Source of the DNA: an uncultured Paracoccaceae bacterium
GTDB taxonomy: Bacteria > Pseudomonadota > Alphaproteobacteria > Rhodobacterales > Rhodobacteraceae
Assembly (NCBI GenBank): GCA_958439195.1
Contig: OY288170.1
Location: forward strand, 3,100 to 67,099
Direction: 5' to 3'
DNA length: 64,000 bases
Shown: piece by piece, positions 8,273-17,371 of the stretch
Numbering within the stretch: position 1 is the stretch's first letter
Layout of the letters: every line of letters starts with the position of its first letter
The notes under the pieces: model-generated
Database searches by the model: none
Told to the model about the DNA's origin: nothing
The model's input: the letters and a program-made list of their open reading frames with translations, nothing else
Program-made: the position numbers and the translations under genes

Positions 8273-9523
8273 TCAGTGCAGGTTGTGCTGGCTTCCGGTG
8301 CCTTCTTCATCAAGAAGGTGGCCGGTTGCAAAACGGTTCAAACGAAAGCGGGCTGCAACGGGGTGGCTGTCCCCCGTCGCCATCAGATGCGCCATGCACC
8401 AACCCGACGCGGGCACAGCCTTGAACCCCCCATAGTTCCACCCACAGTCGATGAACAGGCCATCCACCGGCGTCTTGTCGATGATGGGCGATCCGTCCGG
8501 CGACATGTCCATGATCCCCCCCCACGACCGCAACACCTTTGCGCGTCCGATCATCGGCATCAGGGTCATCCCCGCCTCCATCACATGCTCCACCATCGGC
8601 AGGTTCCCGCGTGAGGCATATGAGGCGTAGAAATCCAGATCGCCGCCGAACACCAGACCGCCCTTGTCGGACTGGCTGATATAGAAATGGCCCATGCCAA
8701 AGCTGACGACATGGTCGATCACGGGCTTCAGCCCTTCGGTCACGAAAGCCTGCAAGATGTGGGATTCGATGGGCAGGCGCAGGCCCGCCATCGCCGCCAC
8801 CTGCGACGACCGGCCCGCCACCACAATGCCCACCTTTTTCGCCCGGATGGCGCCACGCGTGGTCTGCACGCCCACCACCTTGCCGTTCTGCACGTCGATG
8901 CCGGTCACTTCGCAATTCTGGATCAGGTCCACGCCGCGCCGGTCGGCGGCGCGTGCATAGCCCCAGGCCACGGCATCATGCCGCGCCGTTCCGCCACGCG
9001 GATGCAAAAGGCCGCCATAGATGGGAAAGCGGGTCTGTTCGAAATCCAGATAGGGCAGATGTTCGCGCACGCCCTCGCGGTCCAGCAGGATCGCATCATC
9101 GCCCTGGTTGATCATCGCATTACCGCGCCGGGCAAAGGCATCGCGCTGGCCATCGGAATGGAACAGGTTGATCAGGCCGCGCTGGGAATGCATCACGTTG
9201 TAATTCAGGTCCGGCTCCAACCCTTCCCACAGCTTCAGGGAATGGGAATAGAACTCTGAATTGCCCGGCAGAAAGTAATTGGCCCGCACGATGGTCGTGT
9301 TGCGCCCGATATTTCCAGACCCGAGATAGCCCTTTTCCAGCACGGCGATATTGGTCATCCCGTGGTTCTTGGCCAGGTAATAGGCGGTGGAAAGGCCATG
9401 CCCGCCACCACCGATGATGATGGCGTCATATTCCGCCTTCGGGGCGGGGTCGCGCCACGCGGGCTTCCAGCCCTTGTTGCCGAACAGCCCTTCGGTGATG
9501 ACCTTGAAACCTGAATACCGCAT
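8273..9523 (-). CDS. soxB: Sarcosine oxidase beta subunit SoxB
   Basis: Catalytic flavoprotein subunit, 416 residues, of the DAO/glycine-oxidase fold. It carries a Rossmann dinucleotide-binding motif near the N terminus (YDAIIIGGGGHGLSTAYYLAKNHG, about residues 33-55) and the SoxB-typical YLGSGNIGRNTTIVRANY. The C-terminal half contains DGSPIIDKTPVDGLFIDCGWNYGGFKAVPASG, the usual FAD-closing region. It is the first gene of the soxBDAG operon. Length is as expected. Confidence 0.97.
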   Translation of the reverse strand: MRYSGFKVITEGLFGNKGWKPAWRDPAPKAEYDAIIIGGGGHGLSTAYYLAKNHGMTNIAVLEKGYLGSGNIGRNTTIVRANYFLPGNSEFYSHSLKLWEGLEPDLNYNVMHSQRGLINLFHSDGQRDAFARRGNAMINQGDDAILLDREGVREHLPYLDFEQTRFPIYGGLLHPRGGTARHDAVAWGYARAADRRGVDLIQNCEVTGIDVQNGKVVGVQTTRGAIRAKKVGIVVAGRSSQVAAMAGLRLPIESHILQAFVTEGLKPVIDHVVSFGMGHFYISQSDKGGLVFGGDLDFYASYASRGNLPMVEHVMEAGMTLMPMIGRAKVLRSWGGIMDMSPDGSPIIDKTPVDGLFIDCGWNYGGFKAVPASGWCMAHLMATGDSHPVAARFRLNRFATGHLLDEEGTGSQHNLH

Positions 9524-9592
9524 CGCCCCGTCCCGTCAGTTGGCCCGTTCGCTGGCTGCGCCATGACAACCGCGCCGGACGGCAAGATGCAA

Positions 9593-9621
9593 CCCCCGGC
9601 AAGCCACGCCATTGCCGGGGG
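9593..9621 (-). terminator. Terminator-like hairpin after glutamate dehydrogenase
   Basis: A perfect 10-bp stem, CCCCCGGCAA/TTGCCGGGGG with a 9-nt loop, lies 65 bp past the gdh stop and just before soxB. The tail on the minus strand (TTGCATCTTG) is only weakly T-rich. It probably separates the gdh and sox transcription units. Confidence 0.6.
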
Positions 9622-9685
9622 CGACAGGAAATGTCGTTTCCAGTCAGACGCCCCCTGCCTTGGCCCGGCGTTCAGGACAGCCCGG

Positions 9686-11116
9686 TCAAAGACCCTTCGA
9701 CCGATAGGTCTGTGCCACGCGACCGATCGACACAAGATAGGCCGCCATCCGCAGGTCTTCAACATCGGCCCGGCTGTGCCATGTCTCGCGCATCGCCTGA
9801 TAGGCCGACCGCATCGTATCATCGAGGCCGGAGCGAACCAGTTCCAACTCCCCCGCGCCGCGCAGATAGCTGTCCTTGAAGCCCGGCGAAAGCGTCCAGC
9901 CGAGCCCCTTGTCGGCGGACAGGCGTTCCAGTTCGTTCACCAGCAGGTGATGCCGCGCCTCCTCGGCCCGGCGCTGCATCCGGCCAAAGCGGATGTGCGA
10001 CAGGTTCTTGACCCATTCGAAATAGCTGACCGTCACGCCGCCCGCATTGGCATACATGTCGGGAATGATGACCGCACCTTTCTGGCGCAGGATTTCATCC
10101 GCACCAAAGGTGATCGGGCCATTGGCCGCCTCCACGATCAGCGGCGCCGCAATGCGTGCGGCGTTGCCCTTGTTGATCACACCCTCCATCGCGGCTGGGA
10201 TCAGGATGTCACACGCCTGTTCCAGCACGGCAGCACCGTCTGCCGTGAATGTGGCCCCGGCAAAACCTACCAGCCCGCCCGTGGCCGAAAGATGCTGGCG
10301 CACCGCCTCGACATCCAGACCGGTATCCGACAGCAACGCCCCATCGCGTTCGATGATTGCAGTGATCCTTGCACCGTCCTCTTCCGACAGGAACTTGGCG
10401 GCGTGATAGCCCACATTGCCAAGCCCCTGCACAATGACCCGCTTGCCATCCAGCCCGCCTGACAACCCTGCTTTGGCCACATCTTCGGGGTGGCGAAAGA
10501 ATTCGCGCAGGGCATATTGCACGCCCCGACCCGTCGCCTCCACCCGGCCCTGGATACCGCCGGCATGGGGCGGCTTGCCCGTCACGCAGGCCTTGGCATT
10601 GATGTCTGTGGTGTTCATCCGGGCGTATTGATCGGCGATCCAGGCCATTTCACGCTCGCCCGTGCCCATATCGGGGGCGGGCACGTTCTGCGCCGGATGG
10701 ATCAGGTCGCGCTTGATCAGCTCATAGGCAAAACGACGGGTGATCTGTTCCAGTTCGTGTTCATCCCAGGCGCGCGGGTCGATGCACAGCCCGCCCTTGG
10801 ACCCGCCAAAGGGCGTTTCCACCAGCGCACATTTATAGGTCATCAGCGCGGCCAGCGCCTCCACCTCATCCTGGTTGACCGACAGGGCATAGCGGATGCC
10901 ACCCTTGACCGGTTCCATATGTTCGGAATGCACCGAACGATAGCCGGTGAACGTTTCGATCTTGCCGCGCAGGCGCACACCGAACCGAACGGTATAGGTG
11001 GAGTTGCACACCCGGATCTTCTGTTCCAACCCTGGGCTAAGGTCCATCAACCGAACCGCGCGGTTGAACATCAGATCGACAGACTCCCGAAAGCTGGGTT
11101 CACCTGTGTGTTGCAT
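9686..11116 (-). CDS. gdhA: Glutamate dehydrogenase (Glu/Leu/Phe/Val dehydrogenase family)
   Basis: Interconverts glutamate with 2-oxoglutarate and ammonia. The 476-residue protein has the substrate domain motifs PVKGGIRYALSVNQDEVEALAALM and ETPFGGSKGG (catalytic/substrate Lys region, about residues 70-110), then the Rossmann domain with VIVQGLGNVGYHAAKFL (GxGNxG) near residue 240. The sequence resembles the catabolic GudB/NAD type more than the NADP-anabolic type, so coenzyme preference is an inference. Its 5' flank is a long gene-free region. Ammonia from sarcosine-derived glycine might link it to the neighbouring sox genes, but that is speculative. Confidence 0.9.
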   Translation of the reverse strand: MQHTGEPSFRESVDLMFNRAVRLMDLSPGLEQKIRVCNSTYTVRFGVRLRGKIETFTGYRSVHSEHMEPVKGGIRYALSVNQDEVEALAALMTYKCALVETPFGGSKGGLCIDPRAWDEHELEQITRRFAYELIKRDLIHPAQNVPAPDMGTGEREMAWIADQYARMNTTDINAKACVTGKPPHAGGIQGRVEATGRGVQYALREFFRHPEDVAKAGLSGGLDGKRVIVQGLGNVGYHAAKFLSEEDGARITAIIERDGALLSDTGLDVEAVRQHLSATGGLVGFAGATFTADGAAVLEQACDILIPAAMEGVINKGNAARIAAPLIVEAANGPITFGADEILRQKGAVIIPDMYANAGGVTVSYFEWVKNLSHIRFGRMQRRAEEARHHLLVNELERLSADKGLGWTLSPGFKDSYLRGAGELELVRSGLDDTMRSAYQAMRETWHSRADVEDLRMAAYLVSIGRVAQTYRSKGL

Positions 11117-11697
11117 CGCATCCTCCCCTGTTGCGCCGAACCAACCATGCGGCCCGGGCCATCAACAGCCCAGCCGAAATGTTCGGCAATCAATAGCATG
11201 GTCCCTGATAACGACGGTCAGGTTTCCACGGAATTAAGACGCCCCGATGAAAGACCGCCGCACCCCGCACCTCGCGGGCCATGCGCGCCATCCTTTCCGC
11301 CACATGAAGGCGGCGCATCGTCCGCCAGAACTTTCCCAATCCTGCCGCAATCCTGCCCAGCAGAATGGTTAACGTACACACTTGCGGATGGGAACCAATC
11401 CGACTGGAACATCCCGGAAAGGGCACCAAATGACGATTAACCATTTGAACCGGCGGACAACGGCGATCATCGCCCGTTCGGCTGTGAGCGAATCGGTTTC
11501 GGAATGCTTGCGCACTGCACGCAAAGCATTGTCTGCCCTCCCGCCACAATCATGGCGGAATTCAGCCGACAGTTTCTCGCCCTCCCCCGCCACGGGCCTG
11601 CAACACCGGCATAACTTGCTTGGCGAAGGGGGTTCCCCCATCCTCTCACATCGGGGGCGTAAAGAAACGTTAAACCGGGTTTCCGGTCAGGCGTCCA
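11117..11697. other. 581-bp gene-free region between gdhA and the Tad-like genes
   Basis: Two divergent transcription units start here. I find no credible gene. Several TTAAC motifs occur (GGTTAAC near 11368, GATTAACC near 11432, GTTAAAC near 11669, ATTAAC near 11709). They resemble halves of the CtrA consensus TTAA-N7-TTAA, but no full site with correct spacing is visible. The G+C content is lower just upstream of 11698. Confidence 0.5.
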
Positions 11698-13380
11698 ATG
11701 GTCATGGGATTAACTATCATGCGTAAGTCTGTCCTCTCGCTCGTCGGACGTCCGTTCCAGCGTTTCCACCGCAATGAGGATGGCTCGCTGCTGGTTTTCG
11801 GCCTGTTCCTCTTTGCGACCTTCTTCCTGATGAGCGGGATGGCGGTCGATCTGATGCGAACGGAAAACCGCCGCACCGCGCTGTCGCAATCGCTTGACCG
11901 CTGCGCGCTGAATGCCGCCGCCCTGCGCCAAACGCTCGACCCCGCAACCGTGGTCCGCGACTGCGTCGACCGCGACGGAATGCTGCCCTTCCTGACCGAC
12001 GTCATCGTAACGAACGGCACCGGCCAGCGGTCGGTCGAGGTGAAGGGCCATATCCCGGTTGAAACCATGTTCATGGGCGCAAGCGGCGTGGACGTGATCG
12101 ATGTGAACGCCCGGTCGGTCGCCGAACAGCGCGCCACGAACATCGAAGTGGTTCTGGTCCTTGACGTCTCCGGGTCGATGGACGGCAGCAAACTGTCGTC
12201 GCTGAAAAGCTCGGCCAAGAATTTCGTCAGCACGGTTCTGGCCAATGACAACAACAAGATCTCGATCGGGGTTGTCCCCTATAACGGTCAGGTCAACCTT
12301 GGCGCTTCGCTGGCAACCAAGTTCAACATCACGCATGTCCCCGGCCTGCCCGCTACGGCCAACGTGAACTGCGTCGACATGCCCCCGGCGATGTATGGAT
12401 ATACGGGCATTGCCCGCACCACCCCGATGCCCGCAACGGGCTGGGCAGATGCCTTCTCCACACTCTCATCCTTCCCGACCTCGCATAGCACAACAGGGCG
12501 CGCCCCGACGGCAGGCAACGTGTGGTGCCCCCCATCAACGGTCAATATCGTGCGCATGCCGGATGACAATATCGCCGCGCTGCACAGCTACATCGACAAA
12601 CTGGTCGCCATTGGTGCCACATCCACCAACGCGGGCATGAAATGGGGCGGCGCCATGCTTGACCCGCAGTTCCGCAGCATCATCAACGAATATGTCGATG
12701 CAGGCGTGGTGCCGGTCGAATTCAAGGATCGTCCTTTCGACTATTCCAAACGTGACGCGCTGAAGATCGTCGTCCTGATGACAGACGGTGAAAACTTTGG
12801 CGACGTCCGCCTGAACGACAACTATCGCACTGGTCTGTCACCCATCTACAAAGGCTCGGATGGCAACTTCTCGATCCGCCACACGTCGGGCCGCCCATCG
12901 GGTGCCGGAACGAATGAATACTGGGTGCCGCACCGCAACAGCAACGCCGGTGAATGGCGTGCCACATCCTGGGGCAACTCCACCTCCACCCAAGGCACGC
13001 AATTGACCTGGCAACAGGCGTGGCAGGAACTGAATGTAAGCTGGACCGCATGGCACCTTTATGCCCGCGCCCTTGGCACCACCTCCACCACCCGGACGAA
13101 CACCTACAACACCTGGTTCAACAACTTCCGCAGCCAGCGTGGCACCTCAACCTCGGCCCCGGAAATGGATGCGGAACTCCAGCAGATCTGCAACCTGACA
13201 AAGACACAGGGCGTGCTGGTCTATGGCATCGCCTTCTCGGCCCCGACGCGCGGCATCAACGCGGTTAAGGGTTGCTCCTCGTCTGAAGGGCACTTCTTCA
13301 ACTCGACCAACACCAACCAGTTGAATGCAGCGTTCCAGGCCATCGCAACCAACATCACCCAGTTGAGGCTTGTGAACTGA
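11698..13380 (+). CDS. TadG-like protein with N-terminal membrane anchor and von Willebrand A domain
   Basis: Probable pilus/Flp-associated surface protein, 560 residues. An N-terminal basic stretch and Glu-Asp-Gly signature (FHRNEDGSLLVFGLFLFATFFLMSGMAVDLMRTE) marks a TadE/TadG-type membrane segment at about residues 26-55. A vWA domain follows, with the MIDAS motif DVSGSMDGS near residue 155 and a later metal-site Asp in VVLMTDGENFGD (about 360). Tyr/Trp/Ser/Thr-rich segments lie between. The start is uncertain; ATGs at 11698, 11704 and 11719 are all in frame. It overlaps the next gene by one base. No other tad genes (tadABC, cpaB) are in the window. Confidence 0.8.
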   Translation: MVMGLTIMRKSVLSLVGRPFQRFHRNEDGSLLVFGLFLFATFFLMSGMAVDLMRTENRRTALSQSLDRCALNAAALRQTLDPATVVRDCVDRDGMLPFLTDVIVTNGTGQRSVEVKGHIPVETMFMGASGVDVIDVNARSVAEQRATNIEVVLVLDVSGSMDGSKLSSLKSSAKNFVSTVLANDNNKISIGVVPYNGQVNLGASLATKFNITHVPGLPATANVNCVDMPPAMYGYTGIARTTPMPATGWADAFSTLSSFPTSHSTTGRAPTAGNVWCPPSTVNIVRMPDDNIAALHSYIDKLVAIGATSTNAGMKWGGAMLDPQFRSIINEYVDAGVVPVEFKDRPFDYSKRDALKIVVLMTDGENFGDVRLNDNYRTGLSPIYKGSDGNFSIRHTSGRPSGAGTNEYWVPHRNSNAGEWRATSWGNSTSTQGTQLTWQQAWQELNVSWTAWHLYARALGTTSTTRTNTYNTWFNNFRSQRGTSTSAPEMDAELQQICNLTKTQGVLVYGIAFSAPTRGINAVKGCSSSEGHFFNSTNTNQLNAAFQAIATNITQLRLVN

Positions 13381-13913
13381 TGCGCATGTCATCCATGATC
13401 CGCCGCTTTGCGCGGCGCGAAGACGGGACGGCCACCGTTGAATTCGTGATCCTTGTGCCGCTGCTGTTTGCGATCTTCATTGCGACGCTGGAAACCGGCC
13501 TGATGATGTCGCGCTGGTCCAGCATCGACCGGGCGGCAGATATGGTGATCCGGTCCCTGCGTCTGGGCCAGTATCAGAACCCCAATGCTGAAATGCTGCG
13601 CTCCGAGGTGTGTGACCGCGTGTTCCTGGTGGAAAACTGCTTTGAAAACACCGCTGTGGACATCCGCGAAATCGATCGTGCGACGTTCGTCATGCCAGAC
13701 GAAGATGAACCCTGCGTCACCCGCGATGATGAGGTGATCCAGCCGGTCACGACCATCGTTCCGGGCCAGCAGAACGATCTGATGCTGATCCGCATCTGTG
13801 TCACGGTGGATGCCATGTTCCCCACCTCCAAATTTGCCGTGCCGATCGATCTGGATGAACAGGGCGGCTATGCGCTGTCCGTTGCGTCCGTCTACGTGAA
13901 CGAACCAAGCTGA
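13380..13913 (+). CDS. TadE-like pilus assembly protein (1)
   Basis: 177 residues. It has the TadE signature RREDGTATVEFVILVPLLFAIFIATLETGLMMSRW, a prepilin-like N-terminal segment with the conserved Glu after a short basic leader, followed by a soluble domain with paired cysteines (EVCDRVFLVENCFE and EPCVTRD). Start and upstream stop overlap as TGATG, showing translational coupling with the vWA protein. Role in pilus or surface complex assembly is inferred from the family. Confidence 0.82.
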   Translation: MRMSSMIRRFARREDGTATVEFVILVPLLFAIFIATLETGLMMSRWSSIDRAADMVIRSLRLGQYQNPNAEMLRSEVCDRVFLVENCFENTAVDIREIDRATFVMPDEDEPCVTRDDEVIQPVTTIVPGQQNDLMLIRICVTVDAMFPTSKFAVPIDLDEQGGYALSVASVYVNEPS

Positions 13914-13926
13914 GGGGGGCAAAGAC

Positions 13927-14508
13927 ATGAAACTGCTGTCATCGATCACCCAAGGCATCACACGCGCCCTGCGCCGGTTCGGGTCTGATACATCCGGCAC
14001 GTTGCTGGCCGAAGCCATGTTCATCGTGCCGGTCATGGCGCTGGGCATGTCGGGCTTCTACGCATTCTGGGATGTCTATCAGACACAGAACCGCGTGCAG
14101 AAAGGCGCCTATGCCGTCTCGGACATGCTGTCGCGGGAAATGGTCCCGGCCAGCCCTGCCTTCCTGACGGGTCTGGAGCGGACGCTTGAATACATCATCG
14201 GCCAAGATGCGCGCATCCGGGTGACAAGCATCCGCCGCGTGTCGGACGGGCCATTGGGTCTGCAGGGGTTGGATGTACTGTGGTCGGTCTCTCCCGGCAA
14301 TGTGATGCTTCCCCTGAACGAAGGCACCCTGACCCAGATCGAACCGGACATTCCCATGACGGCGGTCGGATCGAACATGGTGGTGATGGAGGTGGTCGTC
14401 CCCTATTCGCCGGTCACAGAAATCCTTGAACTGGATACGATCAGCGAAACCGTCGCCATGCGCCCGCGCTTTTTGCCGACGCTCTGCCTGACGGGCGTAA
14501 GCTGCTGA
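13927..14508 (+). CDS. TadE-like pilus assembly protein (2)
   Basis: 193 residues, 13 bp after the previous gene with GAGGGGGC as ribosome-binding site. The N terminus (RRFGSDTSGTLLAEAMFIVPVMALGMSGFYAFWDVYQ) has the same layout as the preceding TadE-like protein, but the usual xGxxxVE reads SGTLLAEA, keeping the Glu. The rest is a soluble beta-rich domain ending in a Cys (LTGVSC). The three genes 11698-14508 form one operon of membrane-anchored pseudopilin-type proteins, without secretion ATPase nearby. Confidence 0.78.
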   Translation: MKLLSSITQGITRALRRFGSDTSGTLLAEAMFIVPVMALGMSGFYAFWDVYQTQNRVQKGAYAVSDMLSREMVPASPAFLTGLERTLEYIIGQDARIRVTSIRRVSDGPLGLQGLDVLWSVSPGNVMLPLNEGTLTQIEPDIPMTAVGSNMVVMEVVVPYSPVTEILELDTISETVAMRPRFLPTLCLTGVSC

Positions 14509-14578
14509 CCACCCGGCGCCGACGAACCTGGACGCTGACAACCCTGTGCGCCTGTGCGCCACGGCACCAACCTTCTGC

Positions 14579-14604
14579 ACGGGGCGGCGTTGTCTGCCCC
14601 GTTT
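14579..14604 (+). terminator. Possible terminator of the Tad-like operon
   Basis: Stem ACGGGGC/GCCCCGT (7 bp) with a 10-nt loop, followed by TT, lies 71 bp past the last TadE-like stop. It is a moderate hairpin with a short T run. Confidence 0.45.
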
Positions 14605-14648
14605 GCATGACCTAGCTTTGCAGTCACGCCCATAGCAGGAGGCTGCCC

Positions 14649-15560
14649 ATGTCGATCCGTCCCGTCGTTCATGAAAACCACGCCCAACCCACCTACGAAG
14701 GCGCGGGCGTTCATCTGCACCGTGCCTTCGGTTTTGGCGACCCGGACAGGATGGACCCGTTCCTGCTGTTCGACGATTTCCGCAACGAAGACCCGCGTGA
14801 TTACATGCGTGGCTTTCCCTGGCACCCGCATCGCGGCATCGAAACGATCACCTATGTGCTTGCAGGCGCGGTGGAACATGGCGACAGCCTCGGCAACCAC
14901 GGCCTGCTCAAGGGCGGCGATGTGCAATGGATGACCGCCGGATCGGGCATCCTGCATCAGGAAATGCCGCGCGGGAATGGCAAGGGTCAGATGCACGGCT
15001 TTCAGCTTTGGGCGAACCTGCCCTCTGCGCTGAAGATGACCGCCCCGCGCTATCAGGACGTAAAGGGCAAGGACATCCCCGAAATCATGGATGATGATGG
15101 CACCGTGGTGAAGATCATCGTCGGATCGTTCTGGGGCAAGACCGGCCCTGTGGACGGCATCGCCGCCGATCCACAATACCTTGATATCTACGTGCCGCCG
15201 GGGCGGAGAAAGACCTTCAAGGTCGATACCTATCGCCGCGCCTTCGCCTATGTCTTTGACGGCAAGGGCAGCTTCCGCGACGCCAGCCGCCCCAAGGGCG
15301 TTCTGCTGGAAAAAGAAGTTATGGGCCACGAGGTGAACATCCGTGACATGTCGGGGGACCGTACTTTGGTGCAGTTCGGCACCGGGGATGAGGTGACGGT
15401 GCAGGCCGGTCCCGACGGCATCCGCTTCTTGCTCATTTCCGGCGCCCCGATCCAGGAACCGGTCGCATGGCACGGTCCCATCGTGATGAATACCCAGGCC
15501 GAAATCCGGCAGGCTATGGCCGAACTGAAGAACGGCACCTTCATCCGGCCCGCGCATTGA
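14649..15560 (+). CDS. Pirin family protein (cupin, probable iron-binding)
   Basis: 303 residues with the pirin N-terminal cupin metal-site layout: HPHRGIETITYVLAGAVEHGDSLGNHG (two His near residue 58-60 and another near 80-86), then GDVQWMTAGSGILHQE. The C-terminal cupin is degenerate, as usual. Bacterial pirins include quercetinases and redox-responsive regulators; nothing in the neighbourhood decides between these. AGGAGG lies 8 bp upstream of the ATG and supports the start. Confidence 0.9.
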   Translation: MSIRPVVHENHAQPTYEGAGVHLHRAFGFGDPDRMDPFLLFDDFRNEDPRDYMRGFPWHPHRGIETITYVLAGAVEHGDSLGNHGLLKGGDVQWMTAGSGILHQEMPRGNGKGQMHGFQLWANLPSALKMTAPRYQDVKGKDIPEIMDDDGTVVKIIVGSFWGKTGPVDGIAADPQYLDIYVPPGRRKTFKVDTYRRAFAYVFDGKGSFRDASRPKGVLLEKEVMGHEVNIRDMSGDRTLVQFGTGDEVTVQAGPDGIRFLLISGAPIQEPVAWHGPIVMNTQAEIRQAMAELKNGTFIRPAH

Positions 15561-15633
15561 CGCGGGCCGCGCTTGCGGATTTGCTGGGCAACCGATACGC
15601 CCGACCACGCGGGCCAGCCCGCCCGGAGGCCAC

Positions 15634-15855
15634 ATGACCCGCCTGCCCCTTCTTCTTGCCCTTGCCTGCGTCGCAACACTGGCCGGTTGCAGCGATCCGG
15701 GCTTTCTGCGGCAGGCGGAACCCGCGCCAACCCCCGTCCTGCTTCCGATCGAACAAATTCTGGAAGGCACCAGCCCGCAACTGGATGCCGAGGCAGCCGC
15801 CGCCCTCACAGCGCGCGGCGCCGACCTGCGCGCCCGGACCGGCACCGAAGGCTAG
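15634..15855 (+). CDS. Small predicted lipoprotein
   Basis: 73 residues with a clear lipoprotein signal: MTRLPLLLALACVATLAGC, with lipobox LAGC and Cys at residue 19. The mature part is short and Pro/Ala-rich with a predicted helical C terminus (EAAAALTARGADLRART). A ribosome-binding site GGAGG precedes the ATG. Function unknown. It lies between pirin and homoserine dehydrogenase on the same strand. Confidence 0.8.
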   Translation: MTRLPLLLALACVATLAGCSDPGFLRQAEPAPTPVLLPIEQILEGTSPQLDAEAAAALTARGADLRARTGTEG

Positions 15856-15923
15856 GCCGCGTTGCAAGCCTTGCCGCGAACGGCTAAGGGGGCTGCGTGC
15901 CTGCCCGCTTGATGGAGTCTTAC

Positions 15924-17219
15924 ATGCCTGCGCCCCTTCGCCTTGGTCTTGCCGGTCTGGGAACTGTGGGTATCGGCGTGGTCAAGATCGTGCAAAGACA
16001 CGCCGACCTGCTTGCCGCCCGCGCCGGACGCCCGGTGGTGATCACCGCCGTGTCCGCCCGCGACCGCACGAAAAACCGCGACGCCGATCTGTCCGGCTAT
16101 GCCTGGGAAACCGACCCGGTCGCCTTGGCCCTCCGCGATGATGTCGATGTGTTCGTCGAAGTGATGGGCGGCCATGACGGCCCCGCCAAGGCCGCGACCG
16201 AGGCCGCAATCTCCAGCGGCAAGGATGTCGTCACCGCCAACAAGGCGCTGCTGGCCCATCATGGCCACGCCCTCGCCCTGGCCGCCGAATCCGCAGGCCG
16301 CGTGATCCGGTTCGAGGCGGCGGTGGCGGGCGGTATCCCGGTGATCAAGGCGCTGACCGAAGGTCTGGCCGCAAACCAGATCCGCCGTGTGATGGGCGTG
16401 ATGAACGGCACCTGCAATTACATCCTGACGCGCATGGCCAGCGCCGGCCTGCCCTATGAAACGGTTTTTGAAGAGGCCCGCCAATTGGGCTATCTGGAGG
16501 CCGACCCTAACCTTGACGTGGGCGGCATCGACGCAGGCCATAAACTTTCCCTGCTGGCCGCCATCGCCTTTGGCACCAAGGTCAGCTTTGACCATGTGGA
16601 ACTGGAAGGCATCGGCAATGTGTCGATCGAAGACATTCGCATGGCCGATGACATGGGCTATCATATCAAGCTCTTGGGTGTGGCGCAGATGACAGGGCGG
16701 GGGCTGGAACAGCGCATGACACCGTGCCTCGTCCCGGCAGAAAGCCCACTGGGCCAGTTGCAGGGCGGCACCAACATGGTGGTGCTGGATGGCGACAGCG
16801 TGGGCCAGATCGTCCTGCGCGGCCCCGGCGCAGGCGAAGGCCCAACCGCCAGCGCCGTCATGGCCGATGTGATGGACCTTGCCCGTGGCTTCCGTATTCC
16901 AACCTTCGGTCGGCCCGCCGCTACCCTTGCCGACCCGGTCCCCGCCAAGGCCGCCACCCCGGCCCCCTACTACCTGCGCATGACGCTTCTGGACAAACCC
17001 GGCGCGTTGGCCAAAGTGGCCACCTGCCTGGGCGAGGCAGGCATCTCCATCGACCAGATGCGCCAGATCAACCAGCCGGGCGAAGCGGATGACAAGGCGG
17101 TGGTGCTGATCGTCACACACAAGGCCGCCCCCGCCGACATCGCCTATGCTCTGGCCCGCTTTGGTGAAACCGGGGTGGTGATGGGTGCGCCGGTGGCGAT
17201 CCGCATCGAGGAAGTCTGA
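15924..17219 (+). CDS. hom: Homoserine dehydrogenase
   Basis: Reduces aspartate semialdehyde to homoserine, the branch point to threonine and methionine. 431 residues: N-terminal NAD(P)-binding LGLAGLGTVGIGVVKIV, catalytic domain with VTANKALLAHHG and AAVAGGIPVIKALTEGLAAN, and a C-terminal ACT regulatory domain (YYLRMTLLDKPGALAKVATCLGEAGISIDQM), suggesting feedback control by an amino acid such as threonine. The start at 15924 has GGAG 7 bp upstream; the frame is open to 15897 but that start lacks a good site. Confidence 0.96.
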   Translation: MPAPLRLGLAGLGTVGIGVVKIVQRHADLLAARAGRPVVITAVSARDRTKNRDADLSGYAWETDPVALALRDDVDVFVEVMGGHDGPAKAATEAAISSGKDVVTANKALLAHHGHALALAAESAGRVIRFEAAVAGGIPVIKALTEGLAANQIRRVMGVMNGTCNYILTRMASAGLPYETVFEEARQLGYLEADPNLDVGGIDAGHKLSLLAAIAFGTKVSFDHVELEGIGNVSIEDIRMADDMGYHIKLLGVAQMTGRGLEQRMTPCLVPAESPLGQLQGGTNMVVLDGDSVGQIVLRGPGAGEGPTASAVMADVMDLARGFRIPTFGRPAATLADPVPAKAATPAPYYLRMTLLDKPGALAKVATCLGEAGISIDQMRQINQPGEADDKAVVLIVTHKAAPADIAYALARFGETGVVMGAPVAIRIEEV

Positions 17220-17236
17220 TCGCGGCTGGCCACGAC

Positions 17237-17257
17237 AATTCTTCGCAAAAGAATTTT
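17237..17257 (+). terminator. Intrinsic terminator after hom
   Basis: AATTCTT/AAGAATT (7-bp stem, loop CGCAA) followed by TT, 17 bp past the hom stop. AT-rich stem but perfectly paired. Confidence 0.6.
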
Positions 17258-17371
17258 CCTCTCTCTGATTGGAAACACCTTGTCTTTGCCCCGTTAGCGC
17301 GACCACGCTTGCCCCACACCTGCCCGAACGGTAAGGGGCGGGGGCAAAACCGGGGCGAGGAGTGACGACAC

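Noticed and set aside
11117..11697. CtrA binding sites
   Set aside because: Several TTAAC halves are present but none pairs with a second TTAA at the 7-bp spacing of the consensus.
11382..11726. Possible small gene upstream of the Tad-like operon
   Set aside because: No recognisable features, poor codon pattern, and it overlaps the likely promoter region and the start of the next gene.
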